From assembly GCF_900102375.1 (NCBI RefSeq), contig NZ_FNBO01000012.1:48190-112189 (forward strand): 64,000 bases of DNA, read 5' to 3'. Position 1 is the first letter of the stretch; every line of letters starts with the position of its first letter. Both the position numbers and the translations under genes were made by a program. The stretch is from Halorubrum xinjiangense (lineage in GTDB: Archaea; Halobacteriota; Halobacteria; Halobacteriales; Haloferacaceae). Under the pieces are notes generated by a model, which saw only the letters and a list, made by a program, of their open reading frames with translations, was not told the DNA's origin and did no database searches. Shown piece after piece: positions 33,085 to 45,969 of this stretch.

Positions 33085-35363
33085 GCGACGAGGAGCTGGC
33101 CAAAGACTTGGGACTGGTGTCGGCGATGACGATCGGAATCGGCACCATGATCGGCGCGGGGATCTTCGTCCTCCCGGGCGTCGCGGTCAACGCCGACGGG
33201 GGCGCCGGTCCGATCGTCGTCGTGTCGTTCGTGGTCGGCGGCGTGATCGCGATGGTGAACGCGCTCTCCGTCTCGGAGCTCGGCACCGCGATGCCGAAGG
33301 CCGGCGGTGGCTACTACTACATCAACAAGTCGCTCGGCCCGATGTTCGGGTCGATCGCGGGGATGGGCGACTGGATGGGGCTCGCGTTCGCCTCCGCGTT
33401 CTACTGTATCGGGTTCGGCCAGTACCTCGCGGTGTTCGTCGGTCTCCCGACGGTTCCGGGCCTCAACGCGATTCAGGTAGGCGCGCTCGTCGCCGGCGCG
33501 GTCTTCATCGGCGTGAACTACGTCGGCGCGAAGGAGACCGGGGGGGTCCAGACGGTGATCGTCACCCTCCTGCTTTCGATCCTCGCGGTGTTCTCGGTCG
33601 CTGGCTTCTTCTCGTTCGACTACGCGACGCTCGCGGGCAACGAGGGCGGCCTCGCGCCGGGCGGCTACGGCGCGATCCTCCCGGGGACCGCGCTCGTGTT
33701 CGTCTCCTTCCTCGGCTACGCGAAGATCGCGACGGTCGCCGAGGAGCTGAAAAATCCCGGGCGAAACCTCCCGATCGCGATCATCGGGAGCGTCGGGATC
33801 GTCACCGTGATCTACGCGGTCCTCGTGACGACGATGCTCGGCGTCGTCCCGTGGCCGGAGCTCAGCCAGGACGCGCCGGTCGCGCAGGCGGCCCGCGTGG
33901 CCTTCCCCGAGTCGATCGGTCCGGTCACCGGCGTCGCGGCCGGCGCGGCCGCGGTGATGACCGTCGGCGCGCTGCTGGCGACCGCCTCGTCGGCGAACGC
34001 CTCGATCCTCGCGTCCGCCCGGATCAACTTCGCGATGGGGCGCGACAAGATCGTCACCAACTGGCTCAACGAGATCCACCCCAACTACGCGACCCCGTAC
34101 CGGTCGATCCTCGTCACGGGCGGGCTCATTGTGGTGTTCATCGCGCTGTTGGGCCAGGACATCGAGATCCTCTCGAAGGCGGCCAGCGTGCTCCACCTCA
34201 TCGTGTACGCGCTGATGAACGTCGGACTCATCGTCTTCCGCGAGGCCGACACGCCGGAGTACGACCCGGACTTCACCGTCCCGTTCTACCCGATCACGCC
34301 GATCCTCGGCGCGCTCTTATCGCTCGGGCTCGTCGCGTTCATGGATGGGATCGAAATCGCACTTTCGGGCGCGTTCGTCGTCGCGGCCGTGGCGTGGTAC
34401 TTCCTCTACGCCCGCGACAAGACCGACCAGCAGGGCGTCCTCTCGGAGTTCATCCGGAGCCGCGAGAGCGATCTCCCGGATCAGGTCGTCGACGCCGCGG
34501 ACGCGGTCGCGCCGACCGGGGCCGGAAACGACGAGCCGACGATCATGGTCGCCGTGTCGAACCCGCGGACCGAGAGCGCGCTGATCACGCTCGCCGGCGC
34601 CATCGCGCAACACGAGGGCGGCCGCGTGCTCGCGACGCACATCGTCACGGTTCCCGACCAGACTTCGCTCGAAAAGGCCGCCGAGAACCGCACCGGACTC
34701 GACCAGTCGTCCGAGGAGCTGCTCTCCGCCGCCGCATCCGACGCTGAGGCGTTCGACGTCCCCATCGAGACGAAGACGATCCTCTCGCACCGCGGGATCG
34801 AGGAGGTGTTCGACGCCGCGCGGACGAACGACGCGGACACCGTCGTGATGGGCTACGGCGGGACACGGTTCGCCGGCGGGCGCGTCGAAGGGTCGCTCGA
34901 CGAACTCACCCACGACCTCCCCTGCGACTTCCTCGTGTTGGACGGCCAGCGGCTCGACCTCTCGGACGTGCTCGTGCCGACCGCGGGCGGTCCCTCCTCG
35001 GACCTCTCGGCCGAGGTCGCCCTGGCGCTCCGGGAGACGGCCGGCGTCGACGTCTCGCTTTTATACGTCGTCGACGAGGGCGACGAGGCGTCGGGCCGCG
35101 AGTTCCTCGCGGGCTGGGCCGACGGACACGGCCTCGGCGACGCCGACCTGCGGATCGAGACTGGCGGCGTCGAGGAGACGATCGGCCGCGTCGGCGAGGG
35201 GTACGACCTCGTGATCGTCGGCGCGACCGAGCGCGGCCTCCTCTCGCGGATCGTCCGTGGGTCGCTCGCGTTCGAGACCATCGAGAACCTCGACACGCCG
35301 GTGCTGCTCTCGGAGCGCCCGTCCGCGCGGTCGCTGTGGCAGCGGCTGTTCGGCGGGCGCTGA
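33081..35363 (+). CDS. APC-family amino acid permease fused to two Usp domains
   Basis: 760 aa. The N-terminal 430 residues form about 12 membrane helices with the APC hallmark MTIGIGTMIGAGIFVLPG near helix 1 and FVSFLGYAKIATVAEELKNP near helix 6. Two Usp-type domains follow (about 485-620 and 625-755): TIMVAVSNPRTESAL..., DADTVVMGYGG, then DVLVPTAGGPSSDLSAEVAL and a GATERGLLSRIVRGSLAFET loop like the Usp ATP site. The Usp part probably senses nucleotide or stress state and gates uptake. Substrate unknown. The operon partner is the short Usp protein upstream. Confidence 0.92.
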   Translation: MSDEELAKDLGLVSAMTIGIGTMIGAGIFVLPGVAVNADGGAGPIVVVSFVVGGVIAMVNALSVSELGTAMPKAGGGYYYINKSLGPMFGSIAGMGDWMGLAFASAFYCIGFGQYLAVFVGLPTVPGLNAIQVGALVAGAVFIGVNYVGAKETGGVQTVIVTLLLSILAVFSVAGFFSFDYATLAGNEGGLAPGGYGAILPGTALVFVSFLGYAKIATVAEELKNPGRNLPIAIIGSVGIVTVIYAVLVTTMLGVVPWPELSQDAPVAQAARVAFPESIGPVTGVAAGAAAVMTVGALLATASSANASILASARINFAMGRDKIVTNWLNEIHPNYATPYRSILVTGGLIVVFIALLGQDIEILSKAASVLHLIVYALMNVGLIVFREADTPEYDPDFTVPFYPITPILGALLSLGLVAFMDGIEIALSGAFVVAAVAWYFLYARDKTDQQGVLSEFIRSRESDLPDQVVDAADAVAPTGAGNDEPTIMVAVSNPRTESALITLAGAIAQHEGGRVLATHIVTVPDQTSLEKAAENRTGLDQSSEELLSAAASDAEAFDVPIETKTILSHRGIEEVFDAARTNDADTVVMGYGGTRFAGGRVEGSLDELTHDLPCDFLVLDGQRLDLSDVLVPTAGGPSSDLSAEVALALRETAGVDVSLLYVVDEGDEASGREFLAGWADGHGLGDADLRIETGGVEETIGRVGEGYDLVIVGATERGLLSRIVRGSLAFETIENLDTPVLLSERPSARSLWQRLFGGR

Positions 35364-35431
35364 GGGGGCTCCGCACCCGGCGGGCGCGCTAAGCGGTAGG
35401 CTTTCGGCCGTCGATTCTGAAGGGCTGTCAC

Positions 35432-36115
35432 ATGTATCTGATCGTCGTGGGCGCCGGCGACATCGGCACCCCGCTCGTCGACCTCGCGACCGCCGGGGGC
35501 AACGAGGTCGTCGTCATCGAGCGCGATGCGGAGCGGGCGGAGCGAGCCTCGAGGCAGTACGACTGTCTCGTGATCAACGACGACGCGACCTCCAAGGAGA
35601 CGCTCCAGGACGCGGGCGCCGAGCGCGCCGACGCGCTCATCTCGACGACCGATCAGGACGCGACGAACGTCATGGTCTGTCTGCTGGCTCAGGAGCTGTC
35701 GGTCCCGAACATCGTCTCCGTCGTCCACAACCCGGAGCACATGAACGTGTTCGAGCAGATCGGCGTCAACACGATGCAGAACCCCCAGAGCCTGATCGCC
35801 GAGTACCTCTACCGGGCCGTGAGTCGGCCGTCGGTCGTCGACTTCATGCACATCGGCGAGGAGGCCGAGGTGTTCGAGATCACCGTCGGCCCGGACGCGC
35901 CGATCGCCGGCAGGACGTTACGAGAGGCGGACGAGGCGGACCTCATCGGCGGGCAGACGCTGATCGTCGCGATCGAGCGCGACGGCGAGGGGACGCCCAT
36001 AACGCCGCGCGGAAACACCCGGATCGAGGCCGACGACCTGCTCACGGTGTACTCCGGACAGGGCGTGACCCCCGAGGTGACGGACGTGTTCGGCAGCTCC
36101 GGGGACGGCGAGTGA
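35432..36115 (+). CDS. trkA: Trk potassium-uptake regulator TrkA (single RCK module)
   Basis: 227-aa one-module RCK protein: Rossmann domain (MYLIVVGAGDIGTPLV, acidic end VVVIERDAERA) and TrkA-C domain (about 145-220, TVGPDAPIAGRTLREA). It is half the size of the TrkA at 28001. trkH begins 1 nt after its stop, so the two are coupled. Single-module forms assemble as octameric rings on KtrB/TrkH-type channels. Confidence 0.92.
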   Translation: MYLIVVGAGDIGTPLVDLATAGGNEVVVIERDAERAERASRQYDCLVINDDATSKETLQDAGAERADALISTTDQDATNVMVCLLAQELSVPNIVSVVHNPEHMNVFEQIGVNTMQNPQSLIAEYLYRAVSRPSVVDFMHIGEEAEVFEITVGPDAPIAGRTLREADEADLIGGQTLIVAIERDGEGTPITPRGNTRIEADDLLTVYSGQGVTPEVTDVFGSSGDGE

Positions 36116-36116
36116 G

Positions 36117-37811
36117 ATGACCGACCGCTCCGACGGGCGGCTCCCGGCCGACCTGGGGATCATCGCGCGCGACGTCGGCTCGCTCCTCCTGATGGAGGCC
36201 GGACTGATGACCCTCTCCGTTGCCGTTGCGCTCGGCTTCGGCGAGCTCCGCGCCGCGCTGGCGTTCCTGACCGCCGGCGGCGTGACGGCCCTGATCGGCG
36301 GGGCCGCAAATCGCCGGTTCGCCGACGCCCCAGAGCCGAAGGCGAAACACGGGATGGTGATCGCCGCCGGCGGGTGGCTCTCGGTCGCCCTCTTCGGCGC
36401 CCTCCCGCTGTTTCTCACCGCGTGGCTGACGCCGCCGGCAGTCATGGACGCCTTCGTCCCGGCCGCGGCCGACACCGCCTCGTGGGAGCCGGTCGCGGTC
36501 GGCGGGTCGACGACCCTCTCCAGTCTGGCCTACTTCCGGGACCCGCTCCACGCCGTCTTCGAGAGCATGAGCGGCTGGACCGGGAGCGGCCTGACGATGG
36601 CGGTCCACGAGCCGTCGCTGCCGCGGGCGATACAGTGGTGGCGCTCGTTCATCCAGTGGGTCGGCGGCGTCGGCGTCATCGTCCTCACCGTCTCCATCCT
36701 CTCGCGGCCGGGCAGCGGGAGCTACGCCCTCTACCGGAGCGAGGCCCGCGAGGAGAAGATCCACCCGAGCGTCGTCTCGACGGTCCGGACCGTCTGGAAG
36801 CTCGTCGTCGGCTACACGCTGTTGTCCGTCGCGATGCTGTTCACCGCGATCCGGGGGAGCGAGAGCGCGTACGCCGAGTCGCTCTCGCTCGGCGATACCG
36901 CCTGGCAGGCGCTTAACCACGCCATGACCGGATTGACGACCGGCGGGTTCTCCGTCACGGACAACTCGATCGCGACGTACGGCTCCCCGCTCGTCGAGGC
37001 CGCGCTGCTGCCGATCATGGTCCTCGGCGCGATCGCCTTCCCCGTCCACTACGTCGTGTTGCGCGACCGGAACCTCCGCAAGCTGGCGGGGGACCTCCAG
37101 ACGCGGTGGCTATTCGTCCTGCTCGCCGCCGGTGTCGCCGTGCTCTCGGCGCAGAACCTCGCGTCGGTCCCGCTGACCGCCGGGGCGTTCGCGACGGAGT
37201 CGTTCCTCTCCTTCTCGGTCCCGCTGCTCGACGGCGCGGGCCTCGACGCGGTCCGCGACTCGACGTTCCAGTGGATCAGCGCGATGACCGCCACCGGCTT
37301 CCAGTCGGCCCCGATCGGGAACTGGGTCGCCGGCGCGAAGGTGCTGGTCGTCGTCGCGATGGTGCTCGGCGGGGCGGCCGGCTCCACCGTCGGCGGAATT
37401 AAGATCGTCCGGGCGTACACGGTCGCTCGCGGCATCGTCTGGCAGTTCTCCCGCGTGTTCCTGCCGAAGAACGCGGTCGTCACCGCCCGTCTCGGCGACC
37501 GCACGCTGGACCGCGAGACGATGGAACGGGAGTTCGGCGAGGCCGCCATCGTCACCCTGCTGTGGCTCCTCGCGCTCGCGGTCGGCAGCCTCGTCCTCGT
37601 CAACCTCGCCGGGCCGGAGTTCACCTACGCCGACGCGCTGTTCGAGGTCGCTAGCGCCCAGGGGAACGTCGGCCTCTCCTCGGGGATCACCGGGCCGTCG
37701 ATGCCGCCGCTGGCGGAGGCGATGTTCCTCTTCAACATGTGGATCGGGCGGCTGGAGATCATCCCGGTGTTGGTGTTCCTGCGGGCCGGGATCTGGGGCC
37801 TGAACCCCTAA
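36117..37811 (+). CDS. trkH: Trk potassium transporter membrane subunit TrkH (third copy, divergent)
   Basis: 564-aa TrkH paired with the single-module TrkA. Pore loops read SGWTGSGLTM, GLTTGGFSVT, TATGFQSAP and QGNVGLSSG; the first departs from the TTTGA consensus of the other two copies. The gate loop AGSTVGGIKIVR is present. It is longer at the N-terminus, with extra helices (residues 15-65), and lacks the AQLMESE block of the other copies. It belongs to a different TrkH subgroup rather than being a recent duplicate. Confidence 0.92.
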   Translation: MTDRSDGRLPADLGIIARDVGSLLLMEAGLMTLSVAVALGFGELRAALAFLTAGGVTALIGGAANRRFADAPEPKAKHGMVIAAGGWLSVALFGALPLFLTAWLTPPAVMDAFVPAAADTASWEPVAVGGSTTLSSLAYFRDPLHAVFESMSGWTGSGLTMAVHEPSLPRAIQWWRSFIQWVGGVGVIVLTVSILSRPGSGSYALYRSEAREEKIHPSVVSTVRTVWKLVVGYTLLSVAMLFTAIRGSESAYAESLSLGDTAWQALNHAMTGLTTGGFSVTDNSIATYGSPLVEAALLPIMVLGAIAFPVHYVVLRDRNLRKLAGDLQTRWLFVLLAAGVAVLSAQNLASVPLTAGAFATESFLSFSVPLLDGAGLDAVRDSTFQWISAMTATGFQSAPIGNWVAGAKVLVVVAMVLGGAAGSTVGGIKIVRAYTVARGIVWQFSRVFLPKNAVVTARLGDRTLDRETMEREFGEAAIVTLLWLLALAVGSLVLVNLAGPEFTYADALFEVASAQGNVGLSSGITGPSMPPLAEAMFLFNMWIGRLEIIPVLVFLRAGIWGLNP

Positions 37812-37851
37812 TTGGCGGCGTCGCGGCGTCGGTCGCGGTCGGTCGGCCCGC

Positions 37852-38205
37852 TCACTCCGTCTTCTGTACCGTCCCCATGAACGACCAGTGGACCTTGCGG
37901 CTCCCGTCCGGCTGCGGCTCCTCCGTGACGTGGTAGAGGTACGGACCGTGCGGGCAGTCCTCGCAGCCCTCCGCGCAGCGGAACTGCTTCACGACCTCGG
38001 TGTACCCCTCGTGTTCGGTAACGCGGATGATGTCCTCGCGGTCCTCCGCGCTGACCGGGAGCTCCGCCTCGCCGTGGTAGTGGAGCAGCTCCTGCGCGTG
38101 GACGATCGCCTTGCGGAGCTCTCCGGGCGAGCAGTCGGTCAGCGCGTCGACCACCGCCGGCGGGAGCCCTTCCGGAGGCGTCGGCCGTTCTGTGGAATCG
38201 GTCAT
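37852..38205 (-). CDS. Haloarchaeal protein with CxxxxCxxC zinc-knuckle-like motif
   Basis: 117-aa acidic soluble protein. A helical N-terminal half (VVDALTDCSPGELRKAIVHA) precedes a cysteine cluster FRCAEGCEDCPHGPYLYHVT, which looks like a small metal site. The CxxC-HGPYLY arrangement recalls DUF6788-type proteins of mobile and chromosomal loci, but the match is from memory and partial. Function unknown. It is convergent with trkH and about 125 bp from the divergent mutase gene. Confidence 0.75.
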   Translation of the reverse strand: MTDSTERPTPPEGLPPAVVDALTDCSPGELRKAIVHAQELLHYHGEAELPVSAEDREDIIRVTEHEGYTEVVKQFRCAEGCEDCPHGPYLYHVTEEPQPDGSRKVHWSFMGTVQKTE

Positions 38206-38282
38206 AGCCGGGAGTTGATACCGACCCCATATAACCGATCCGCGGTGGGTTCGAAGTCGACGGGAACGGTCGACTCACACCT

Positions 38283-38307
38283 TTTAAAATATAATGAATA
38301 TTTATAC
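38283..38307 (+). promoter_or_regulatory. AT-rich promoter of the methylmalonyl-CoA mutase gene
   Basis: TTTTAAAATATAATGAATATTTATAC lies directly upstream of the gene. ATTTATAC (38300-38307) is centred about 27 nt before the ATG at 38331 and serves as TATA box of a leaderless transcript; TTTTAAAATATAAT just before it is a second possible box. The overlapping AATAT...ATATT inverted repeat could bind a regulator. Confidence 0.6.
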
Positions 38308-38330
38308 GGGACCGGCGGATAACGGGCGGT

Positions 38331-40031
<1,701 letters not shown>

Positions 40032-40187
40032 CTGAGCGAAGCTCCGTTGAACCGCTCCTTTTCAGGCGTCGGTCAGTCTGAGACGGCCGGTTGATGCGCA
40101 CCGTTCGTCGATCGATGACGGGAATGCGTTGATCGATTCGGCTGATCGAACGGTTATAAGGCGAACTGGGCTGTTGCTGGCGGCTGC

Positions 40188-40557
40188 TTATAAATGACCG
40201 GCCACGCCGCGGTGAGGACTTCCAAAGCCCCAGCCGCTCACTTATAAATGGCTGCCGACGGATCGACAGTGAACGCTTCCAAAGCCCCAGCCGCGACGGC
40301 TCGCGTGGCTCGCTGTGCTCCTCAGTCGCTCACTCCGTTCGTCCCTGCGGTGCTTGCGTCGCCAAGCGTCGCCCTCGCGACTGCCCCTTTGAGCCCCACC
40401 CCGACCGCACGGCACCGCAGCCTCACACCTCCCCAACCTCGCGGCTCACGGCTCGCGGCTTCGCCGCTCGCGTTCGCCGCGTCCCTCGCGCGTGCTGGCT
40501 CGCGGCCTGTCGGCCGCTCGCAGGCACGCGCCACCGCATCGGCTGTTATGTTCAAAT
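40188..40557 (+). repeat. Interspersed structured element, copy D (tandem 5' module, degenerate stem)
   Basis: Rightward copy with doubled front module like copy C: TTATAAAT (40188) then CCAAAGCCCCAGCCGCT, and again TTATAAAT (40242) then CCAAAGCCCCAGCCGCG. The long stem is only partly kept (CAGCCGCGA with TCGCGACTG); the arm is in the usual orientation. Constant blocks read CCCCTTTGAGCCCCACCCC and CCTCACACCTCCCCAACCTC. The variable hairpin is GCGGC with GCCGC around a purine-poor loop. The closing GCGCGTGC/GCACGCGC encloses GCGGCC-TGTC-GGCCGC. It ends near ATGTTCAAAT. Confidence 0.8.
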
Positions 40558-40712
40558 GCGATAGCACTGCTACCCTGTTCAATTCACTCCCGCTATCGAT
40601 CATCGTTGTGCCGATACTGGTCGCAACTGGCCGAATGCGTCAGAGGTCGCTGATTTCGACGGAGTAGAGATCGAAAACGGAGGAACGCAGAAACGCGACG
40701 GATCCCCCTGTT
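40558..40712. other. Intergenic stretch with possible coding remnant
   Basis: The region has a short rightward frame without a start whose translation contains ADTGRNWPNASEVADFDGVE, acidic like a haloarchaeal protein and out of context. It might be the decayed tail of a gene disrupted when repeat copy D arrived, but no homologue is recognised. GC content looks lower than in neighbouring genes. Confidence 0.25.
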
Positions 40713-40979
40713 TCACGCCGTCTCGACCGCACGAGCTGACTCCGCGCGCCACGCGTTGCCCCGGCGGCCCGCCCGTCGGAGGTCGAGTTCGACGACCGAT
40801 CCGGCGTCGAGCGACGACAGCTCGGCCTTCACGTCCGGGTCGTCGTACTCAACGACGTACAGCGTCCCGTTGCGTGGGAACTCGCGGAGCGTGATCGCCC
40901 CGTGGTCGTTACACGCTTCGACGATCGTGTACTTGCCGGACCGGTTCATCACGGTTGATGCTTCGAGTTCCGGAAGCAT
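40713..40979 (-). CDS. Small haloarchaeal protein of unknown function
   Basis: 88 aa, no membrane segment. The core YTIVEACNDHGAITLREFPR, then YVVEYDDPDVKAEL, and the end RRAGRRGNAWRAES look like one compact beta-rich domain seen in several short haloarchaeal proteins. The second Met (residue 11, MNRSGKYTIV; 40949) is an alternative start and would match the core better. No function can be named. Confidence 0.65.
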   Translation of the reverse strand: MLPELEASTVMNRSGKYTIVEACNDHGAITLREFPRNGTLYVVEYDDPDVKAELSSLDAGSVVELDLRRAGRRGNAWRAESARAVETA

Positions 40980-41175
40980 AGTTATGCAATCCCTACGGCC
41001 ACGTACGGCGGCGTTAGTGTTTCTCGACGGCGAGGCGGAGTCGGGAGCCGACCGCGAGCAGACCCCGACGCAAGCCGGCGCCTACCCGGACGCAATCAGA
41101 CACCTACCCGACACAAGCCGGCCCTTACCAGGTCACGAACGGTTCATTTTAATCGGGGCGCCGCCTCGCTCGGGT

Positions 41176-43666
<2,491 letters not shown>

Positions 43667-43745
43667 GCGACCACGCGACCTTTGAGATCTGCGCAACCGA
43701 GCTTCCGCACCGGCGACGGCCCGACGCGACGACTCCGAACGACGA

Positions 43746-43877
43746 TTTAAAAACCGGGCGGCGCGCCGCGTCGCGCTCTCGCGAGAGCGCGACGCGAACG
43801 CGAGGGAGGCGGGCGGGCCGCGCGGCGCCGCCCGCGCGGCCCGCTCGCCGAGGCTGGGGAGGCATGAGGCGGTGCGG
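43746..43877 (-). repeat. Interspersed structured element, half copy G (3' part only)
   Basis: Leftward fragment holding only the second half of the family. It starts with ACCGCCTCATGCCTCCCCAG and the rest of that constant block (43849-43877). A long variable hairpin follows (GGCGAGCGGGCC-type arms pairing through 43809-43848), then TCCCTCGCG and a last GC-rich hairpin GTCGCGCTC-TCGC-GAGAGCGCGAC, and it ends at TTTAAAAA (43746). The TATA/CAAAGCCCCAG front and the long stem are missing. It sits between the DUF63 gene and the lipoprotein. Confidence 0.65.
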
Positions 43878-43940
43878 TCCGCCGCCCGGGTCGGGCACAT
43901 ACGGAACCGACAAGTGGGCCGAGCGTCGAGCCCGAGCGTA

Positions 43941-44453
43941 ATGGACACACCGAGACGACGCGTGCTGGCGGCCGCGGCGACGGGATCGACGCTCGGACTC
44001 GCCGGCTGCGGCGACCTCGCCGGATCGGACGGCGACGCGTCCGAACAGACGGACGACGGGTCGGGAGAGAGCGACGGGGAAGACGGCGGGAGCGGCGCCG
44101 GCGAGGACGCCAGCGCGACGGTCGCGCTCGACGTTCAAGAAGAGATCCAGGCCGCCCAGGAAGACGTTCGGACGCGAGTCGAGGAGGGGAACCTCTCGCA
44201 GGAGGAGGCGCAGGCGGAGCTGATCGACGCGCAGACGGAGATCGTCTCGGCCGCGATCGACGACCTCGAGTCGTACGCGGCCGACGTGGACGGGCTCGCC
44301 GTGGAGAACGCCAACGAGCAGGTGGGCGCGGCCCTCCTGAGCGGGCCGGCCGCGGCGGTGCTGGACACGCTGGAGGCCGACCCAGTGAACGCGCTGTTAT
44401 CCGCGGCAGACTTCCCCGAACCACAGGAGAGCGGACAGCAGAACGACTCCTGA
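43941..44453 (+). CDS. Predicted Tat-exported lipoprotein
   Basis: 170 aa. A twin-arginine signal (TPRRRVLAAAATGSTLGLAG) ends in a lipobox LAGC with Cys23, so the product is likely folded in the cytoplasm, exported by Tat and lipid-anchored outside. A Gly/Asp/Ser-rich linker (25-58) leads to an alpha-helical domain (VQEEIQAAQEDVRTRVEEGN and onward) with no recognised family. Glutamine- and alanine-rich helices suggest a coiled coil. No partner gene is evident. Confidence 0.85.
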   Translation: MDTPRRRVLAAAATGSTLGLAGCGDLAGSDGDASEQTDDGSGESDGEDGGSGAGEDASATVALDVQEEIQAAQEDVRTRVEEGNLSQEEAQAELIDAQTEIVSAAIDDLESYAADVDGLAVENANEQVGAALLSGPAAAVLDTLEADPVNALLSAADFPEPQESGQQNDS

Positions 44454-44473
44454 GCCGGCGACACCCTCTTTTC

Positions 44474-44559
44474 GGCCTCCGGTCTCCCGAGCGATCGGCA
44501 TCCGGTCTCCCGAGCGATCGGCCTCCGGTCTCCCGAGCGATCGCCCTCCAGTCTCGACC
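44474..44559. repeat. 23-bp tandem repeat, about 3.7 units
   Basis: Unit GGCCTCCGGTCTCCCGAGCG plus ATC, at 44474-44496, 44497-44519 (one change) and 44520-44542, with a partial, diverged fourth unit to about 44559. It lies between the lipoprotein stop and the TATA box of coaBC (TATTATAAAT, 44569-44578). There is no spacer between units, so it is not a CRISPR. Slipped-strand expansion is the likely origin. Confidence 0.85.
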
Positions 44560-44602
44560 GCAACGCGATATTATAAATCGCCCCGGGCCAACCCTTCGGG
44601 TA

Positions 44603-45772
44603 ATGCTGGACGGGGTCAACGTCGCGCTCGGGGTTTCGGGGAGCATCGCGGCGGTGAAGGTCGTCGAACTCGCGCACGAACTGCGCCGCTACGGGGCGAG
44701 CGTCCGCGCCGTCATGTCCCCGGCGGCGACGAACATCGTCCACCCGTGGGCGGTCGACTTCGCCACCGACGAGCCCGTCGTCACCGAGATCACCGGGGAC
44801 GTCGAACACGTCGAGCTCTGCGGCCGCGAGGGGTGGGCCGACGTGCTGCTCTTGGCGCCCGCGACGGCGAACACGGCCGGGAAGATAGCCTCGGCGGTCG
44901 ACGACACGCCCGTCACCACCTGCGCGACGACCGCGCTCGGCGCGGACGTGCCGGTCGTGATGGCGCCCGCGATGCACGAGCCGATGTACGACCACCCGGG
45001 CGTCCTCGACGCGCTCGACCGCCTGGAGTCGTGGGGCGTCCGCTTCGCCGACCCGCGGATCGAGGAGGGGAAAGCGAAGATCGCGGCCGAGGCCGACATC
45101 GTCACCGAGGTCGCGCGCGCGACGACGCCCCAGACCCTCTCCGGGTCGCACGTCGTCGTCACCGCGGGCGCGACGAAGGAGCGGATCGACCCGATCCGGA
45201 TTCTGACGAACCGCGCGTCGGGGAAGACCGGCCGGGCGGTCGCGCGAGCGCTCTACGTCCGCGGCGCCCGGGTGACGCTCGTCCAGGACGGCTCAGACGT
45301 CCCCTACGCCGACGTGGTCGCCGTCGAGACGGCCGACGAGATGATGGCGGCCTGCCGACGGACCGCGGCGACCGCGGACGCGCTGGTCTCCGCGGCCGCC
45401 ATCTCCGATTTCACCGCCGACGCGGTCGACGAGAAGATCCGGTCCGGGTCGCCGCTGTCGGTCGAACTGGAGCCGACGCCGAAGCTCATCGACTCGGTGC
45501 GCGAGGCGTACCCCGACCTCCCGATCGTCGGGTTCAAGGCGGAGACGTCGGGCGACGACGCGGCGATGGTCGCGGAGGCCGAGGGGATCCGCGACCGCGT
45601 CGGCCTCGCCTTCGTCGTCGCGAACGACGCGAGCGTGATGGGCGACGACGAGACGCGGGTCCTCCTCGTGGGCGAGGACGGGACCGAGCCCGAGGAGGCG
45701 GCGGGGTCGAAGGACGCGGTCGCCGGCCGGATCGCCGACCGTCTCGCGGCGACGCTCGGCGCGTCGACGTGA
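44603..45772 (+). CDS. coaBC: Bifunctional phosphopantothenoylcysteine decarboxylase / phosphopantothenate--cysteine ligase
   Basis: 389 aa, two steps of CoA synthesis. The N-terminal flavoprotein CoaC domain (1-180) has GVSGSIAAVKVVELAHELRR, LLAPATANTAGKIASA and the substrate loop VMAPAMHEPMYDHP. The CoaB domain (from about 185) has VTAGATKERIDPIRILTNRA followed by SGKTGR and the KFKAE-type VGFKAETSG. The archaeal ligase uses CTP or ATP with 4-phosphopantothenate, the product of the enzyme encoded at 41176. A clear TATA box lies about 27 nt before the ATG at 44603. Confidence 0.95.
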   Translation: MLDGVNVALGVSGSIAAVKVVELAHELRRYGASVRAVMSPAATNIVHPWAVDFATDEPVVTEITGDVEHVELCGREGWADVLLLAPATANTAGKIASAVDDTPVTTCATTALGADVPVVMAPAMHEPMYDHPGVLDALDRLESWGVRFADPRIEEGKAKIAAEADIVTEVARATTPQTLSGSHVVVTAGATKERIDPIRILTNRASGKTGRAVARALYVRGARVTLVQDGSDVPYADVVAVETADEMMAACRRTAATADALVSAAAISDFTADAVDEKIRSGSPLSVELEPTPKLIDSVREAYPDLPIVGFKAETSGDDAAMVAEAEGIRDRVGLAFVVANDASVMGDDETRVLLVGEDGTEPEEAAGSKDAVAGRIADRLAATLGAST

Positions 45773-45969
45773 GCACCGACCGCCTCGCGGCGACGCTCGA
45801 CGCGGCCCGCGAAGCCCCGAGAGACCGGGGTTTCGCACGGTCGGTATCGCCCGCCCCCGGCAGGGTTACCGCGGATACAAACTGTTTTGGGGCGGTAGAG
45901 TAACCACACGGGTAGAACCACTCATGTGCAACGAGACGGTCACGCACGACTCCGTGGGAGGTGTGGTGG

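Noticed and set aside
44474..44559. Possible CRISPR array
   Set aside because: Units are adjacent without spacers and there are no cas genes in the window.
45961..45969. Earlier GTG start for mnhE (adding three residues)
   Set aside because: It overlaps the GGAGGTG ribosome-binding sequence; the GTG at 45970 has proper spacing.
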